From assembly GCA_963702765.1 (NCBI GenBank), contig CAVPEB010000035.1, forward strand, positions 1-64,000: DNA of 64,000 bases. The letters are read 5' to 3'. Of this stretch, positions 27,122-35,476 are shown piece by piece (the first letter of the stretch is position 1; each line of letters begins with the position of its first letter). The notes below the pieces were generated by a model that saw only the letters and a list, made by a program, of their open reading frames with translations, had not been told where the DNA came from and made no database searches. The stretch is from DATMNR01 sp963702765 (GTDB lineage: Bacteria; Chloroflexota; Ktedonobacteria; Ktedonobacterales; Ktedonobacteraceae). The translations under genes and the position numbers were made by a program.

Positions 27122-27872
27122 GATGCCCAGCTCACCGAAGCGCCTCGCGCAAATCGCCGGCGTCCTCTACCTGTTCGTCGGCATCTTCGGCGGCTTTGCC
27201 GAAGGCTTTGTGGAACCAAGGATGTATGCTGCAGGCAACGCGGCGACCACGGCTGGGAACGTCGTCGCGAACGCCGGACTTGTGCGTCTCGGCGTCGTCT
27301 CCGACCTGTTAGATCAGACAATCTGGATCTTCCTCGGACTGACCCTCTACCTGCTGCTCAAGCACGTGAACAAGAGCGTGGCGATGGCAATGGTCGTCCT
27401 CGTCGCAATCGGGGCCGGCATCACGTGCCTCAACACGGTCTTCGAGTTTGAGGGCTTGCGGGTTGCAACCGGTGCAGTCAACCTGGCTGCCTTCGGCACC
27501 GCGGGTTCGAATGCCCTGGTGCTGCTCTTGCTCGACACCCAGCACTATGGGATCTTCATCGCGCAGATCTTCTTTGGTCTGTGGCTGATACCGCTGGGGT
27601 ATCTCGCGTACAAGTCAGCAGGGTGGTTTCCCAAGTGGTTGGGCGTCCTGCTCATCGTAGGGGGCGTCTGCTACCTCGTGGACTTGTTCGCGCAGTTCCT
27701 GGTCCCAGACTTTGGCAAAGAGATTCATAGCTTCATCTGGATCCCGTCAGCACTCGCGGAGATCTCGATGGTCGTCTACCTGCTCGTGATCGGTGTGAGG
27801 ATTCAAAAACCAGACGAACGCATCCCCGCCCCAGTTCGTGATCCCGTGGCTGTAGACCTCAACACGCAGTAG
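27081..27872 (+). CDS. DUF4386-type integral membrane protein
   Basis: 263 residues from the first ATG, or 249 from the inner ATG at 27123, which has its own GAAGGAGAC. Six hydrophobic helices alternate with short loops (AQIAGVLYLFVGIFGGFAE; QTIWIFLGLTLYLLL; SNALVLLLLDTQHYG; GVLLIVGGVCYLVDLF), the pattern of the DUF4386 family, which has no established function. The first 14 residues are polar and repeat the leader of the downstream oxidoreductase gene, suggesting they come with the duplicated upstream sequence. Base composition is more GC-rich than the flanks. Confidence 0.78.
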   Translation: MTQTITYTNEKETQMPSSPKRLAQIAGVLYLFVGIFGGFAEGFVEPRMYAAGNAATTAGNVVANAGLVRLGVVSDLLDQTIWIFLGLTLYLLLKHVNKSVAMAMVVLVAIGAGITCLNTVFEFEGLRVATGAVNLAAFGTAGSNALVLLLLDTQHYGIFIAQIFFGLWLIPLGYLAYKSAGWFPKWLGVLLIVGGVCYLVDLFAQFLVPDFGKEIHSFIWIPSALAEISMVVYLLVIGVRIQKPDERIPAPVRDPVAVDLNTQ

Positions 27873-27922
27873 CGTCCATTTCGTATTCGAAAATACTGGA
27901 GCCGACGAGGAGATTCGAGCTT

Positions 27923-28110
27923 CCTCTTGCTGGACACCCGCCACGATCGGGTCGGGTGTCCAGCAGGCGGTCGCTCTCACTACAGGCGTTTGGTATAAGA
28001 AAACAGATATGCGATGGCTCAAGAAAATATCGCACGAGAACTTGAAGAAGGAGAACACTCATGACACAAACGAAAACAAATACCGTTGTAAGGAAGCAGG
28101 AGGAGACACA
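27923..28110 (+). repeat. Duplicated leader/promoter sequence, copy B
   Basis: Second copy of 26943-27121. Here the inverted repeat is perfect: GGACACCCG (27932-27940) and CGGGTGTCC (27953-27961). It ends in GGAGGAGAC before the inner ATG at 28112. Confidence 0.75.
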
Positions 28111-28111
28111 C

Positions 28112-29080
28112 ATGAAAGCGATTGTGTATCACACCTACGGTTCACCCGATGTGCTGAAACTGGAAGACGTTCAAAAGCCGGTCCCGCAGGACGATGAAGT
28201 CCTGGTACACGTTCATGCAGCTTCCGTCAATGCGGGTGACGTTTTTTTATTGCGAGGGAAAGCCCGAATGATGGGCTTTGGGCTTCTCAAACCAAAGCAC
28301 ACGATACTCGGATCTGACATAGCCGGGGTTATTGAAGCGGTTGGCAGAAACGTACAACAGTTTCACACAGGTGATGAGGTATTCGCAAACACTGCCAAGT
28401 ATGGTTTTGGCGGTTTTGCCGACTATGTCTCTGTGCCTGAAACGGCTGTGGTCCTCAAACCGACCACGCTCTCGTTTGAGCAAGCAGCAGCCGTGCCTCA
28501 AGCGGCTCTCACCGCCCTGCAAGGCCTTCGCGATAAAGGACACATTCAGAAGGGGCAGCAGGTGCTGATCAATGGTGCGTCCGGCGGCGTGGGGACCTTT
28601 GCGGTGCAGCTTGCCAAAGCATTTGGAGCGGACGTCACCGCCGTCTGCAGCACAGGCAATATGGAGAGCATGCGCTCGCTTGGGGCAGACCAGGTCATTG
28701 ATTACACGCACGAAGATTTCACCCACAATGGGCAGCGCTATGACCTGATTCTTGCGGTGAACGGCTATCATTCGATTTCAGAGTATAAGCGTGCATTACG
28801 TCCCGAGGGAGTGTATGTCATGACCGGAGGTTCCATGGCCCAACTCTTCCAGGCCATGCTCCTGGGGCCAGTGATGTCCAGGACTGGGAGACAGAAAATG
28901 GGGAACTCGGCTCATACACCAAACGCACAGGATTTACTGGTGATGAAAGAGCTGATTGAAGAGGGCCTCGTGACACCGGTCATCGATAGACGGTACCCGT
29001 TAGGTGAGACTGCTGAGGCTATCCGGTATCTGGAAAAAGGACACGCCCAGGGAAAAGTCGTGATTACTGTCGCAACCTAA
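28112..29080 (+). CDS. Zinc-less quinone oxidoreductase-like MDR enzyme
   Basis: 322 residues from the inner ATG, which GGAGGAGAC precedes; an in-frame leader ATG at 28061 adds 17 polar residues. GroES-like N-terminal domain (MKAIVYHTYGSPDVLKLEDV), then a Rossmann domain with VLINGASGGVGTFAVQLAK and LGADQVIDYTHEDF, the quinone-oxidoreductase branch of medium-chain dehydrogenases. Such enzymes reduce quinones or enones with NADPH. Catalytic-zinc cysteines are absent. A close paralogue follows at 29111. Confidence 0.88.
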   Translation: MKAIVYHTYGSPDVLKLEDVQKPVPQDDEVLVHVHAASVNAGDVFLLRGKARMMGFGLLKPKHTILGSDIAGVIEAVGRNVQQFHTGDEVFANTAKYGFGGFADYVSVPETAVVLKPTTLSFEQAAAVPQAALTALQGLRDKGHIQKGQQVLINGASGGVGTFAVQLAKAFGADVTAVCSTGNMESMRSLGADQVIDYTHEDFTHNGQRYDLILAVNGYHSISEYKRALRPEGVYVMTGGSMAQLFQAMLLGPVMSRTGRQKMGNSAHTPNAQDLLVMKELIEEGLVTPVIDRRYPLGETAEAIRYLEKGHAQGKVVITVAT

Positions 29081-29110
29081 CAATAAAGCCGAACAATCTC
29101 AGAGAAACAT

Positions 29111-30079
29111 ATGAAAGCAATTGTCTACACAGAATACGGATCACCGGATGTACTTCAGCTCAAGGAGGTAGAAAAACCTACTCCCAAGGACAATGAAGTG
29201 CTGATAAGAATATATGCGACAACCGTAACAGCAGGGGACTGTGAACTTCGGAGTTTCAAAATCCCACTCTTTATCTGGCTTCCCCTGCGACTATACATGG
29301 GCCTCAGAAAACCAAGGAAAAAAATACTGGGGCAAGAGCTAGCCGGGGAAATTGAAGCAGTAGGCAAAGATGTAAAACTATTGAGGAAAGGTAACCAGGT
29401 TTTTGCAGCTACCGGTTTTCGTTTCGGCGCTTATGCTGAGTACATATGTCTGCCTGAAGACGGGGTGCTGGCAATAAAACCAGCCAATATGACCTGTGAG
29501 GAAGCCGCCGCCGTTCCTGTTGGGGGACTTGAAGCATTGCATTTTCTTAGAAAAGGAAATATCCAGAGCGGACAAAAGGTTTTGATTAATGGTGCGGGTG
29601 GAAGTATAGGTACGTTTGCGGTACAGCTTGCCAAATCATTCGGGGCTGAAGTGACTGGCGTGGACAGCACGGAGAAATTGGATATGCTGCGCTCAATTGG
29701 CGCAGACCAGGTCATTGATTACACGCAAGAAGATTTCACCAAAAGCGGTGAGACCTATGATGTTATTTTTGACGTGGTAGGTAAGAGTTCGTTTTCACGT
29801 AGTGTAAGATCGCTAAAGCAAAATGGACGCTATCTTTTAGCTAACGCTGGGCTGTCACAGATGGTTCGAGGGCGATGGACTTCAATGAGAAGCAGCAAGA
29901 AAGTAATAGTTGGGGCAGCAAGCGAAAAGACTGAAGATTTAATTTTCCTCAAAGAGCTGATTGAGGCGGGAAAGATGAAACCGATCATAGATAGACGCTA
30001 TCCGTTGGAACAGATTGCCGAGGCTCACCGGTATGTCGAAAAAGGACACAAAAAGGGAAATGTCGTCATAACTGTGTGA
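29111..30079 (+). CDS. Quinone oxidoreductase-like MDR enzyme, second paralogue
   Basis: 322 residues, same fold and length as its upstream neighbour: MKAIVYTEYGSPDVLQLKEV, VLINGAGGSIGTFAVQLAK, SIGADQVIDYTQEDF and a shared ending (PIIDRRYPLEQIAEAHRYVEKGH). Codon use is clearly more AT-rich than the neighbouring copy, so the pair is probably not a recent tandem duplication. No long leader is present; AGAGAAAC is a weak ribosome site. Confidence 0.88.
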   Translation: MKAIVYTEYGSPDVLQLKEVEKPTPKDNEVLIRIYATTVTAGDCELRSFKIPLFIWLPLRLYMGLRKPRKKILGQELAGEIEAVGKDVKLLRKGNQVFAATGFRFGAYAEYICLPEDGVLAIKPANMTCEEAAAVPVGGLEALHFLRKGNIQSGQKVLINGAGGSIGTFAVQLAKSFGAEVTGVDSTEKLDMLRSIGADQVIDYTQEDFTKSGETYDVIFDVVGKSSFSRSVRSLKQNGRYLLANAGLSQMVRGRWTSMRSSKKVIVGAASEKTEDLIFLKELIEAGKMKPIIDRRYPLEQIAEAHRYVEKGHKKGNVVITV

Positions 30080-30249
30080 AGAATGTACCGGGGTTCCGTT
30101 GAGGTCGTGCGCACAGAGAGTCCGGGCGAACTACTCGTGGTTTAAAACTAAGGAGGGATGATCAGGATCTTTAGCAACTCCCACTCTATTGCAGGAGCAG
30201 ACCCATGAAGAATGAGTGGGTCATGTATCACGTTCCAAGGAGGGACAGT

Positions 30250-30785
30250 ATGTCACACACAGGCGAAATGATAGAAAATCCAGTCACGCATGACCGCGTC
30301 ATCTTCCGCGCGACAGCACAAGACACGAATGGCGCATTGTTAGAGTTCGATGATTTCCTACTGGCGGGATATATGAGTCCACCAGAGCACGTTCATCCGC
30401 ACCAACAAGAGCACTTCGAGGTGATCTCGGGAGCATTGGGCGTGCGAATCGCTGGACACGAACAGGTACTGCATGTCGGCGAGAGAGTGGCTGTTCCACT
30501 GGTACACCACACACAATATGGAAGGTCGGGGATGGAGAGACGCATGTAGTCGTTGCATTTCAACCAGCGCTTCAAACCGAAGCCTTTTTTGAGACCATGT
30601 TTGCCCTCGCCCGCGATGGGAAAACCGACAAGGAGGGCAAGCCCAGCCTGTTGCAATTCGCTTCCGGGGCATCAGAGTATGGGATGTACGTGACCCGGCC
30701 GCCCATCTTTTTGCAAAAAGCCCTGTTTGCAGTCCTTGGTCCTCTGGCTCGAGCGCTCAGATACCAGCCACATTATGGAGTATAG
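30250..30785 (+). pseudogene. Cupin-domain protein, one frameshift
   Basis: AAGGAGG at 30238-30244 fixes the start at 30250. The first part has a cupin motif (PPEHVHPHQQEHFEVISGALGV with metal-type histidines and glutamate). At ~30499 one base appears missing. Restoring it changes the tail to VPPGTPHT-like sequence and then continues, in the +2 frame, as GDGETHVVVAFQPAL...MYVTRPPIFLQKALF to a stop at 30785, giving ~178 residues. The function of this single-domain cupin is unknown. It is either a pseudogene or a base-calling error. Confidence 0.75.
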
Positions 30786-30894
30786 ATTAAAGTGTCCTTG
30801 CCGCACCTGTAGAATCTTGGTGTGTGACTGCGCGGCGGCTGATCTCAAAATCTGAAAATTGGGATTCATTTCCCTTCCTCTCCTTTATGGAAGA

Positions 30895-31045
30895 GAGAGC
30901 ATTAGCAACCACAGGTCATAGCGGGTCATGGGGTAGAACATGACCTTACAAGGTGACCTGTGGCACCTCCCTTGTGCATGTAATTCGCCTATACTCTCCA
31001 CAGAAGATATGTGTATCGGTTGCTATCACAACCTGTAAGAAATAG
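30895..31045 (+). promoter_or_regulatory. Duplicated operator/promoter region, copy 2
   Basis: Aligns with 24411-24570. GGTCATG (30924-30930), 8-base gap, CATGACC (30939-30945); AGGTGACC (30951-30958) then GGCACCT; TATACT at 30990-30995; then the shared CTCCACAGAAGATATGTG. It drives the VC0807-like gene at 31063. The exact repetition of both palindromes and their spacing argues for a shared regulator. Confidence 0.65.
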
Positions 31046-31062
31046 AAAAAGAGAAAGAACCA

Positions 31063-31791
31063 ATGCTTCCTACACAGACTGTTTCAACACCTCCAGGCAG
31101 GGCTTCTCTGCTCCGCAGTATCGCGAGCTTGCTGATTATCAATGTCGCCATTCCGTTCGGTTGCTATACCCTGTTGAAAGCCCACAATGCCTCTGATGTC
31201 ACTGCACTTGGCGTAGCGGCAATAGCGCCTGCTCTTGATGCCCTGATAAGCGTGCTGCGCGGTCGCCGCATCAACATCATCTCACTGTTTGTCCTCGGCG
31301 GTCTTGCCGTCGGGTTCATCTCGATCTTCCTGGGAGGAGACCCGCGCCTGTTATTGATACGCGAATCGCTCTTTACCGGCGCGCTCGGTATCACCTGCTT
31401 CGTCTCCCTGCTTTTCCCGCGTCCGCTAATGTTTTCGGTAGGTCGCTCCTTTATAGCGGGCAAAGACCCAGAGCATATCGCCCGTTATAATCAGCTTTGG
31501 GAGAACCCGTCAGTGCGGCACACAAGCCGTGTGACCACCATTGTCTGGGGAATTGTCTACAGCAGTGACTTCCTCCTACGCCTGCTCCTGGTTTCTACGT
31601 TGCCGATTGCGGGGGTGCTTGCCTTTGGCCCGATCCTCACAGGAGGTCTAATTGGACTTAGCTTGCTCTGGACGTTCGCTTACCTGCGCCGAGCGCGACA
31701 ACGTATACAAACTACACAGACAACCGCTGTTTATGCTGGTGAGGAAGCTCTTCCAGATAGCGGCGAGCAGCCTGCGCCAGCGTCACTCTAA
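31063..31791 (+). CDS. VC0807-family membrane protein
   Basis: 242 residues with about five membrane helices. VC0807-like features: an N-terminal helix with NVAIPFGCYTLL, a following APALDALISVLRGRRINIISLFVLGG, and the FVSLLFPRPLMFSVGRSF segment. The family's function is not known. The C-terminal 30 residues are polar. It lies right behind operator copy 2 and 25 bases before the amidase gene, so the two form a likely transcription unit. Confidence 0.75.
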   Translation: MLPTQTVSTPPGRASLLRSIASLLIINVAIPFGCYTLLKAHNASDVTALGVAAIAPALDALISVLRGRRINIISLFVLGGLAVGFISIFLGGDPRLLLIRESLFTGALGITCFVSLLFPRPLMFSVGRSFIAGKDPEHIARYNQLWENPSVRHTSRVTTIVWGIVYSSDFLLRLLLVSTLPIAGVLAFGPILTGGLIGLSLLWTFAYLRRARQRIQTTQTTAVYAGEEALPDSGEQPAPASL

Positions 31792-31816
31792 TGGTGCTTC
31801 TTCGGAAAGCAGATAG

Positions 31817-33277
31817 ATGAAAACTATGGATAAGCAGTTTGCAACCGCCCAGAGCATGCTAGTGGCGCTCCGCACAAAACGCATTTCTGCACAGGAATTG
31901 CTCGCATGGCACCTGGAAAGGATCGCATGTTATAATCCTGATCTCAATGCGATTGTAACCTTCAACGAGGAGCAGGCTCACCAGCGCGCGATCGCGGCCG
32001 ATGCTGCGATCGCCAGAGGGGTTTTGCTTGGGCCACTGCACGGTTTGCCAGTGACGATCAAAGACTGCATCGAGGTAGCAGGATTGCCCACCACTGCCGG
32101 AGTACCGCAGCGTGCGCAAGCGATCTCTACCACCACAGCTCCAGTGGCACAGAGCGTACTGGATGCTGGAGCGGTTCTGCTTGGGAAAACCAATCTCCCT
32201 CCCTATGCGACCGACTGGCAAAGCAGCAACCCACTCTTTGGCCGCACGAATAACCCCTGGGATCTCACGCGCACCCCAGGTGGGAGTACAGGGGGAGGGG
32301 CTGCTGCCCTGGCAGCAGGACTGACGCCGCTCGAATTCGGTAGTGATTTGGGGGGCTCGTTGCGTATCCCTCCTGCCTTCTGTGGAGTGTATGGGCATCG
32401 TCCCAGCGAAACGGCCGTTCCGCGCAGCGGCCATATCCCCGGCTCGCCCCTTGAGAATCCAGCTATCGTGATGAATGTCATGGGTCCGCTCGCCCGCAGC
32501 GCGATCGATCTGGATCTGGCACTCTCGATCATCGCCGAGCCAGTTGTTGGTGAAGATGTGGCCTGGCGTCTCATGTTCCCGCCAGTGCGTCACACCGCAC
32601 TAGCAGACTTCCGGATCGCAGTCTTGCCCACTGTCCCCTGGTTGCAGGTCGATGAAGAAATTATTGCTGCTCTCGACGACTTGACGGCGCGATTACGCCA
32701 TCTTGGAGCACAGGTGCATGAGGTGCAACCAGAGGGGTTTGATCTGAAACAGCACCACGAAGCCTATTCCATGCTCCTGAGTGTGATCGCCTTCGCCCAC
32801 CTTGATGATGACGAAAGAGCCCATGTCGTAGAGTTGCTTCAACAGTCGTCTGATCTGTTCGCCAATGCACAGAAGGTGGGTGTGAACGCGACGGTCTCTC
32901 AGTTCATCGGGATGCATGGGCAGCGTGGTCGCTACCGTGCCCTCTTTCGCGAGTTCTTCCGCAATTTCGATGTGCTATTGGCCCCAGTAACGATCACACC
33001 TGCTTTTCCCCATATCAGCAGCCAGCTACCCATACTCAAGCGCACGCTCCAGGTGAATGGCGCAGAAGTCCCTTATATGTACCTCCCCATCTTCGCCGGA
33101 GTAGCCTCCTATAGTGGGTTGCCAGCAACAGCCTTTCCCTGGGGACGAACACGCGATGGCCTGCCCATCGGGCTACAGGCAATTGGCCCTTACCTGGAAG
33201 ACCGCATGACAATCGCATTTGCCTCGATGCTTGAGCGCGAATTTGGCGGATTTACGCCACCTCCTGGCTATCCCTGA
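31817..33277 (+). CDS. Amidase-signature enzyme
   Basis: 486 residues, complete. The Ser-cisSer-Lys triad is visible: Lys in LPVTIKDCIE, cis-Ser in PGGSTGGGAAALAAG and the nucleophilic Ser in GSDLGGSLRIPPAFCGVYG. These enzymes hydrolyse amides in the cytosol; acetamidase, aryl-acylamidase and GatA-like members share the motif, and no gatB/gatC is nearby, so a catabolic amidase is preferred. Convergent with groEL; a hairpin lies between. Confidence 0.88.
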   Translation: MKTMDKQFATAQSMLVALRTKRISAQELLAWHLERIACYNPDLNAIVTFNEEQAHQRAIAADAAIARGVLLGPLHGLPVTIKDCIEVAGLPTTAGVPQRAQAISTTTAPVAQSVLDAGAVLLGKTNLPPYATDWQSSNPLFGRTNNPWDLTRTPGGSTGGGAAALAAGLTPLEFGSDLGGSLRIPPAFCGVYGHRPSETAVPRSGHIPGSPLENPAIVMNVMGPLARSAIDLDLALSIIAEPVVGEDVAWRLMFPPVRHTALADFRIAVLPTVPWLQVDEEIIAALDDLTARLRHLGAQVHEVQPEGFDLKQHHEAYSMLLSVIAFAHLDDDERAHVVELLQQSSDLFANAQKVGVNATVSQFIGMHGQRGRYRALFREFFRNFDVLLAPVTITPAFPHISSQLPILKRTLQVNGAEVPYMYLPIFAGVASYSGLPATAFPWGRTRDGLPIGLQAIGPYLEDRMTIAFASMLEREFGGFTPPPGYP

Positions 33278-33317
33278 TCCCCAGCGATTGGGATAGTTTC
33301 CAACTAGCATAAAAAAC

Positions 33318-33349
33318 GATGTCTCTCTGGCAATTGCCAGAGAGACATC
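33318..33349 (-). terminator. groESL terminator hairpin
   Basis: A perfect 32-base palindrome (arms GATGTCTCTCTGGCAA and TTGCCAGAGAGACATC) lies between the convergent amidase and groEL stops. On the minus strand it is followed by a T run (the AAAAAA at 33311-33316), the layout of an intrinsic terminator for groEL. It could also help stop the amidase transcript. Confidence 0.85.
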
Positions 33350-33373
33350 TGACTCAAAAACGTGTTTCTTATA

Positions 33374-35020
33374 CTACATCATGCCGCCCATGCCGCCCAT
33401 TCCACCCATACCGCCCATTCCACCAGGCATAGCACCAGCGCCCTCTTCCTCAACATCGGTGATAAGCGTATCTGTGGTGAGGAACATGCCTGCGATGCTG
33501 CCTGCATTCTGCAGAGCAGAACGAGTCACTTTCACAGGATCAATGATACCTGCTTTGAACATATCCACATATTCGCCATTGAGCGCATCGAAGCCGTGAC
33601 CCCGCGGACTTGTGCGTACATCATTGACTGTGACAGCTCCATCACGTCCAGCATTTTCAGCAATCTGACGCAAAGGCTCCTCGAGCGCGCGGCGCAGGAT
33701 GTTAACGCCTGTCTGCTCATCACCAGGAGCAACCTTAACAGTATCCAGTACAGGAATGGCATGCACCAGTACAGAACCGCCTCCCGCTACAATACCCTCT
33801 TCAATTGCGGCACGTGTGGCAGAGAGCGCATCTTCAACACGATGCTTCTTCTCTTTTAGCTCTACTTCAGTAGCAGCGCCAACTTTAATGACCCCAACGC
33901 CACCGGCAAGTTTAGCAAGTCGCTCCTGCAGTTTCTCGCGATCATAGTCACTCGTAGTCTCATCGATCAAGGCGCGAATTTGCCGCACACGAGCCTTAAT
34001 ATCCTCTTCGCTACCGCCACCCTCTACAATCGTGGTGTTGTCTTTATTCGCTGTTACTGTGCGAGCGCGACCAAGATCGCGAAGTGTTGCGTTCTCTAAC
34101 TTCAGGCCGGCTTTCTCAGTAATAACCTTGGCACCTGTAAGAACTGCGATGTCTTCCAACATGGCATCTCGGCGATCACCAAAGCCAGGCGCTTTAATAG
34201 CCAATACTTCGAAAGTACCGCGCAGTTTGTTGACAACAAGAGTTGCAAGGGCTTCACCGTCGACATCCTCGGCGATGACCACCAACTCTTTGCGACCAGT
34301 TTGAACGACACGCTCTAACACCGGCAGAATATCGGCAATCGCACTGATCTTTTTATCCGTGATAAGGATATAAGGATTTGAAAGCTCGGCTTCCATGCGC
34401 TCCATATTCGTTGCCATATAGGCAGAGATGTAGCCACGATCAAACTGCATGCCTTCAGTGTATTCTCGCTCCATCGCAAGTCCACGGCCTTCTTCTACGG
34501 TAATGACACCATCTTTGCCAACTTTATCCATGACTTCAGCGATGAGTGCGCCAATTTCAGCATCAGCCGCAGAAATCGAGGCAACCTGGGCAATCTCTTC
34601 GTGCGTTTCGACCTGTTTGCTCATCGATTTAATCTCTTCGACGACAGCATCGACACCTCTCTCCAGGCCACGACGCAGAATCATGGGATTTGCGCCTGCA
34701 GCGAGGTTTTTGAGGCCCTCGGTAATGATGGCCTGGGCAAGGACGGTTGCTGTTGTAGTCCCGTCCCCAGCTACATCATTTGTTTTGGTCGCGACTTCTT
34801 TGAGTAACTGCGCGCCCATATTCTCAAATGGATCAGGCAGTTCAATCTCGCGGGCGATGGTCACGCCATCGTTTGTGATCGTCGGTGCACCGAACTTTTT
34901 ATCCAATACCACATTGCGGCCCTTTGGCCCAAGTGTTACTTTTACTGCACCTGCAAGCGCATCCATGCCTTTCTTCAAAGATTGGCGCGCTTGCTCATCA
35001 AATAGCAGTTTTTTAGCCAC
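33374..35020 (-). CDS. groL: Chaperonin GroEL
   Basis: 548 residues, full length. ATP-binding loop KVTLGPKGRNVVLDK, catalytic-loop GDGTTTATVLAQ, conserved DPFENMGAQLLKEVA and the Gly-Met-rich tail (GGMGGMGG repeats, then MM) that is standard in GroEL. It forms the double-ring folding chamber with GroES. It lies 17 bases after groES in one operon controlled by a CIRCE site. Confidence 0.98.
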   Translation of the reverse strand: MAKKLLFDEQARQSLKKGMDALAGAVKVTLGPKGRNVVLDKKFGAPTITNDGVTIAREIELPDPFENMGAQLLKEVATKTNDVAGDGTTTATVLAQAIITEGLKNLAAGANPMILRRGLERGVDAVVEEIKSMSKQVETHEEIAQVASISAADAEIGALIAEVMDKVGKDGVITVEEGRGLAMEREYTEGMQFDRGYISAYMATNMERMEAELSNPYILITDKKISAIADILPVLERVVQTGRKELVVIAEDVDGEALATLVVNKLRGTFEVLAIKAPGFGDRRDAMLEDIAVLTGAKVITEKAGLKLENATLRDLGRARTVTANKDNTTIVEGGGSEEDIKARVRQIRALIDETTSDYDREKLQERLAKLAGGVGVIKVGAATEVELKEKKHRVEDALSATRAAIEEGIVAGGGSVLVHAIPVLDTVKVAPGDEQTGVNILRRALEEPLRQIAENAGRDGAVTVNDVRTSPRGHGFDALNGEYVDMFKAGIIDPVKVTRSALQNAGSIAGMFLTTDTLITDVEEEGAGAMPGGMGGMGGMGGMGGMM

Positions 35021-35037
35021 GAAACATGCTCCTATTT

Positions 35038-35340
35038 CTACTCAACAATACCCATAATGTCGCTTTCGCGCAGAATTAAATATTCTTCGCCATCCAATTT
35101 GACTTCGCTACCTGCATATTTGGCAAAGAGTACTTTTTGTCCAACACTCACTTCGAGGGAAGTACGCTTGCCGTTGTCCAAAACTTTCCCTGGCCCAACT
35201 GCCAAAATCTCCCCTTCCTGGGGCTTCTCTTTCGCGGTATCGGGTAACACAATACCACTCCTCGTGACGGTTTCGCTCGATAGCGGCTTGACCACCACAC
35301 GATCACCGAGCGGTCGAATCTTTACGCTCACCGTGGTCAT
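35038..35340 (-). CDS. groS: Co-chaperonin GroES
   Basis: 100 residues. IRPLGDRVVVKPL at the N-terminus, a mobile-loop segment (SETVTRSGIVLPDTAKEKPQEG) and AKYAGSEVKLDGEEYLILRESDIMGIV at the C-terminus are typical. The seven-fold lid of the GroEL chamber. GGGAGGAT precedes the start at good spacing. Confidence 0.97.
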   Translation of the reverse strand: MTTVSVKIRPLGDRVVVKPLSSETVTRSGIVLPDTAKEKPQEGEILAVGPGKVLDNGKRTSLEVSVGQKVLFAKYAGSEVKLDGEEYLILRESDIMGIVE

Positions 35341-35393
35341 ACTCCAAATCCTCCCTATTTTTAGGTGTGAGTCTAATGTAAACTCTTTTTATT

Positions 35394-35420
35394 TTAGCAC
35401 TCTCTTATTGAGAGTGCGAA
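35394..35420 (-). promoter_or_regulatory. CIRCE operator (HrcA site)
   Basis: TTAGCACTC (35394-35402), nine bases, GAGTGCGAA (35412-35420): matches the CIRCE consensus TTAGCACTC-N9-GAGTGCTAA at 17 of 18 positions. It lies just downstream of the groES promoter, so HrcA repression of the heat-shock operon is expected. Confidence 0.93.
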
Positions 35421-35428
35421 CCTGCTAT

Positions 35429-35457
35429 ATAATACACCATTGTGATCAAGGCCGCAA
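35429..35457 (-). promoter_or_regulatory. groES-groEL promoter
   Basis: On the minus strand TTGCGG (35452-35457), 17-base spacer, TATTAT (35429-35434), directly upstream of the CIRCE element. A housekeeping sigma-type promoter that HrcA could block. Confidence 0.7.
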
Positions 35458-35476
35458 GGGGATTTTTCTGTATTTT

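Noticed and set aside
33374..33860. Plus-strand proline-rich frames opposite the groEL 3' end
   Set aside because: They are the antisense image of the GroEL Gly-Met tail and C-terminal region; groEL is certain.
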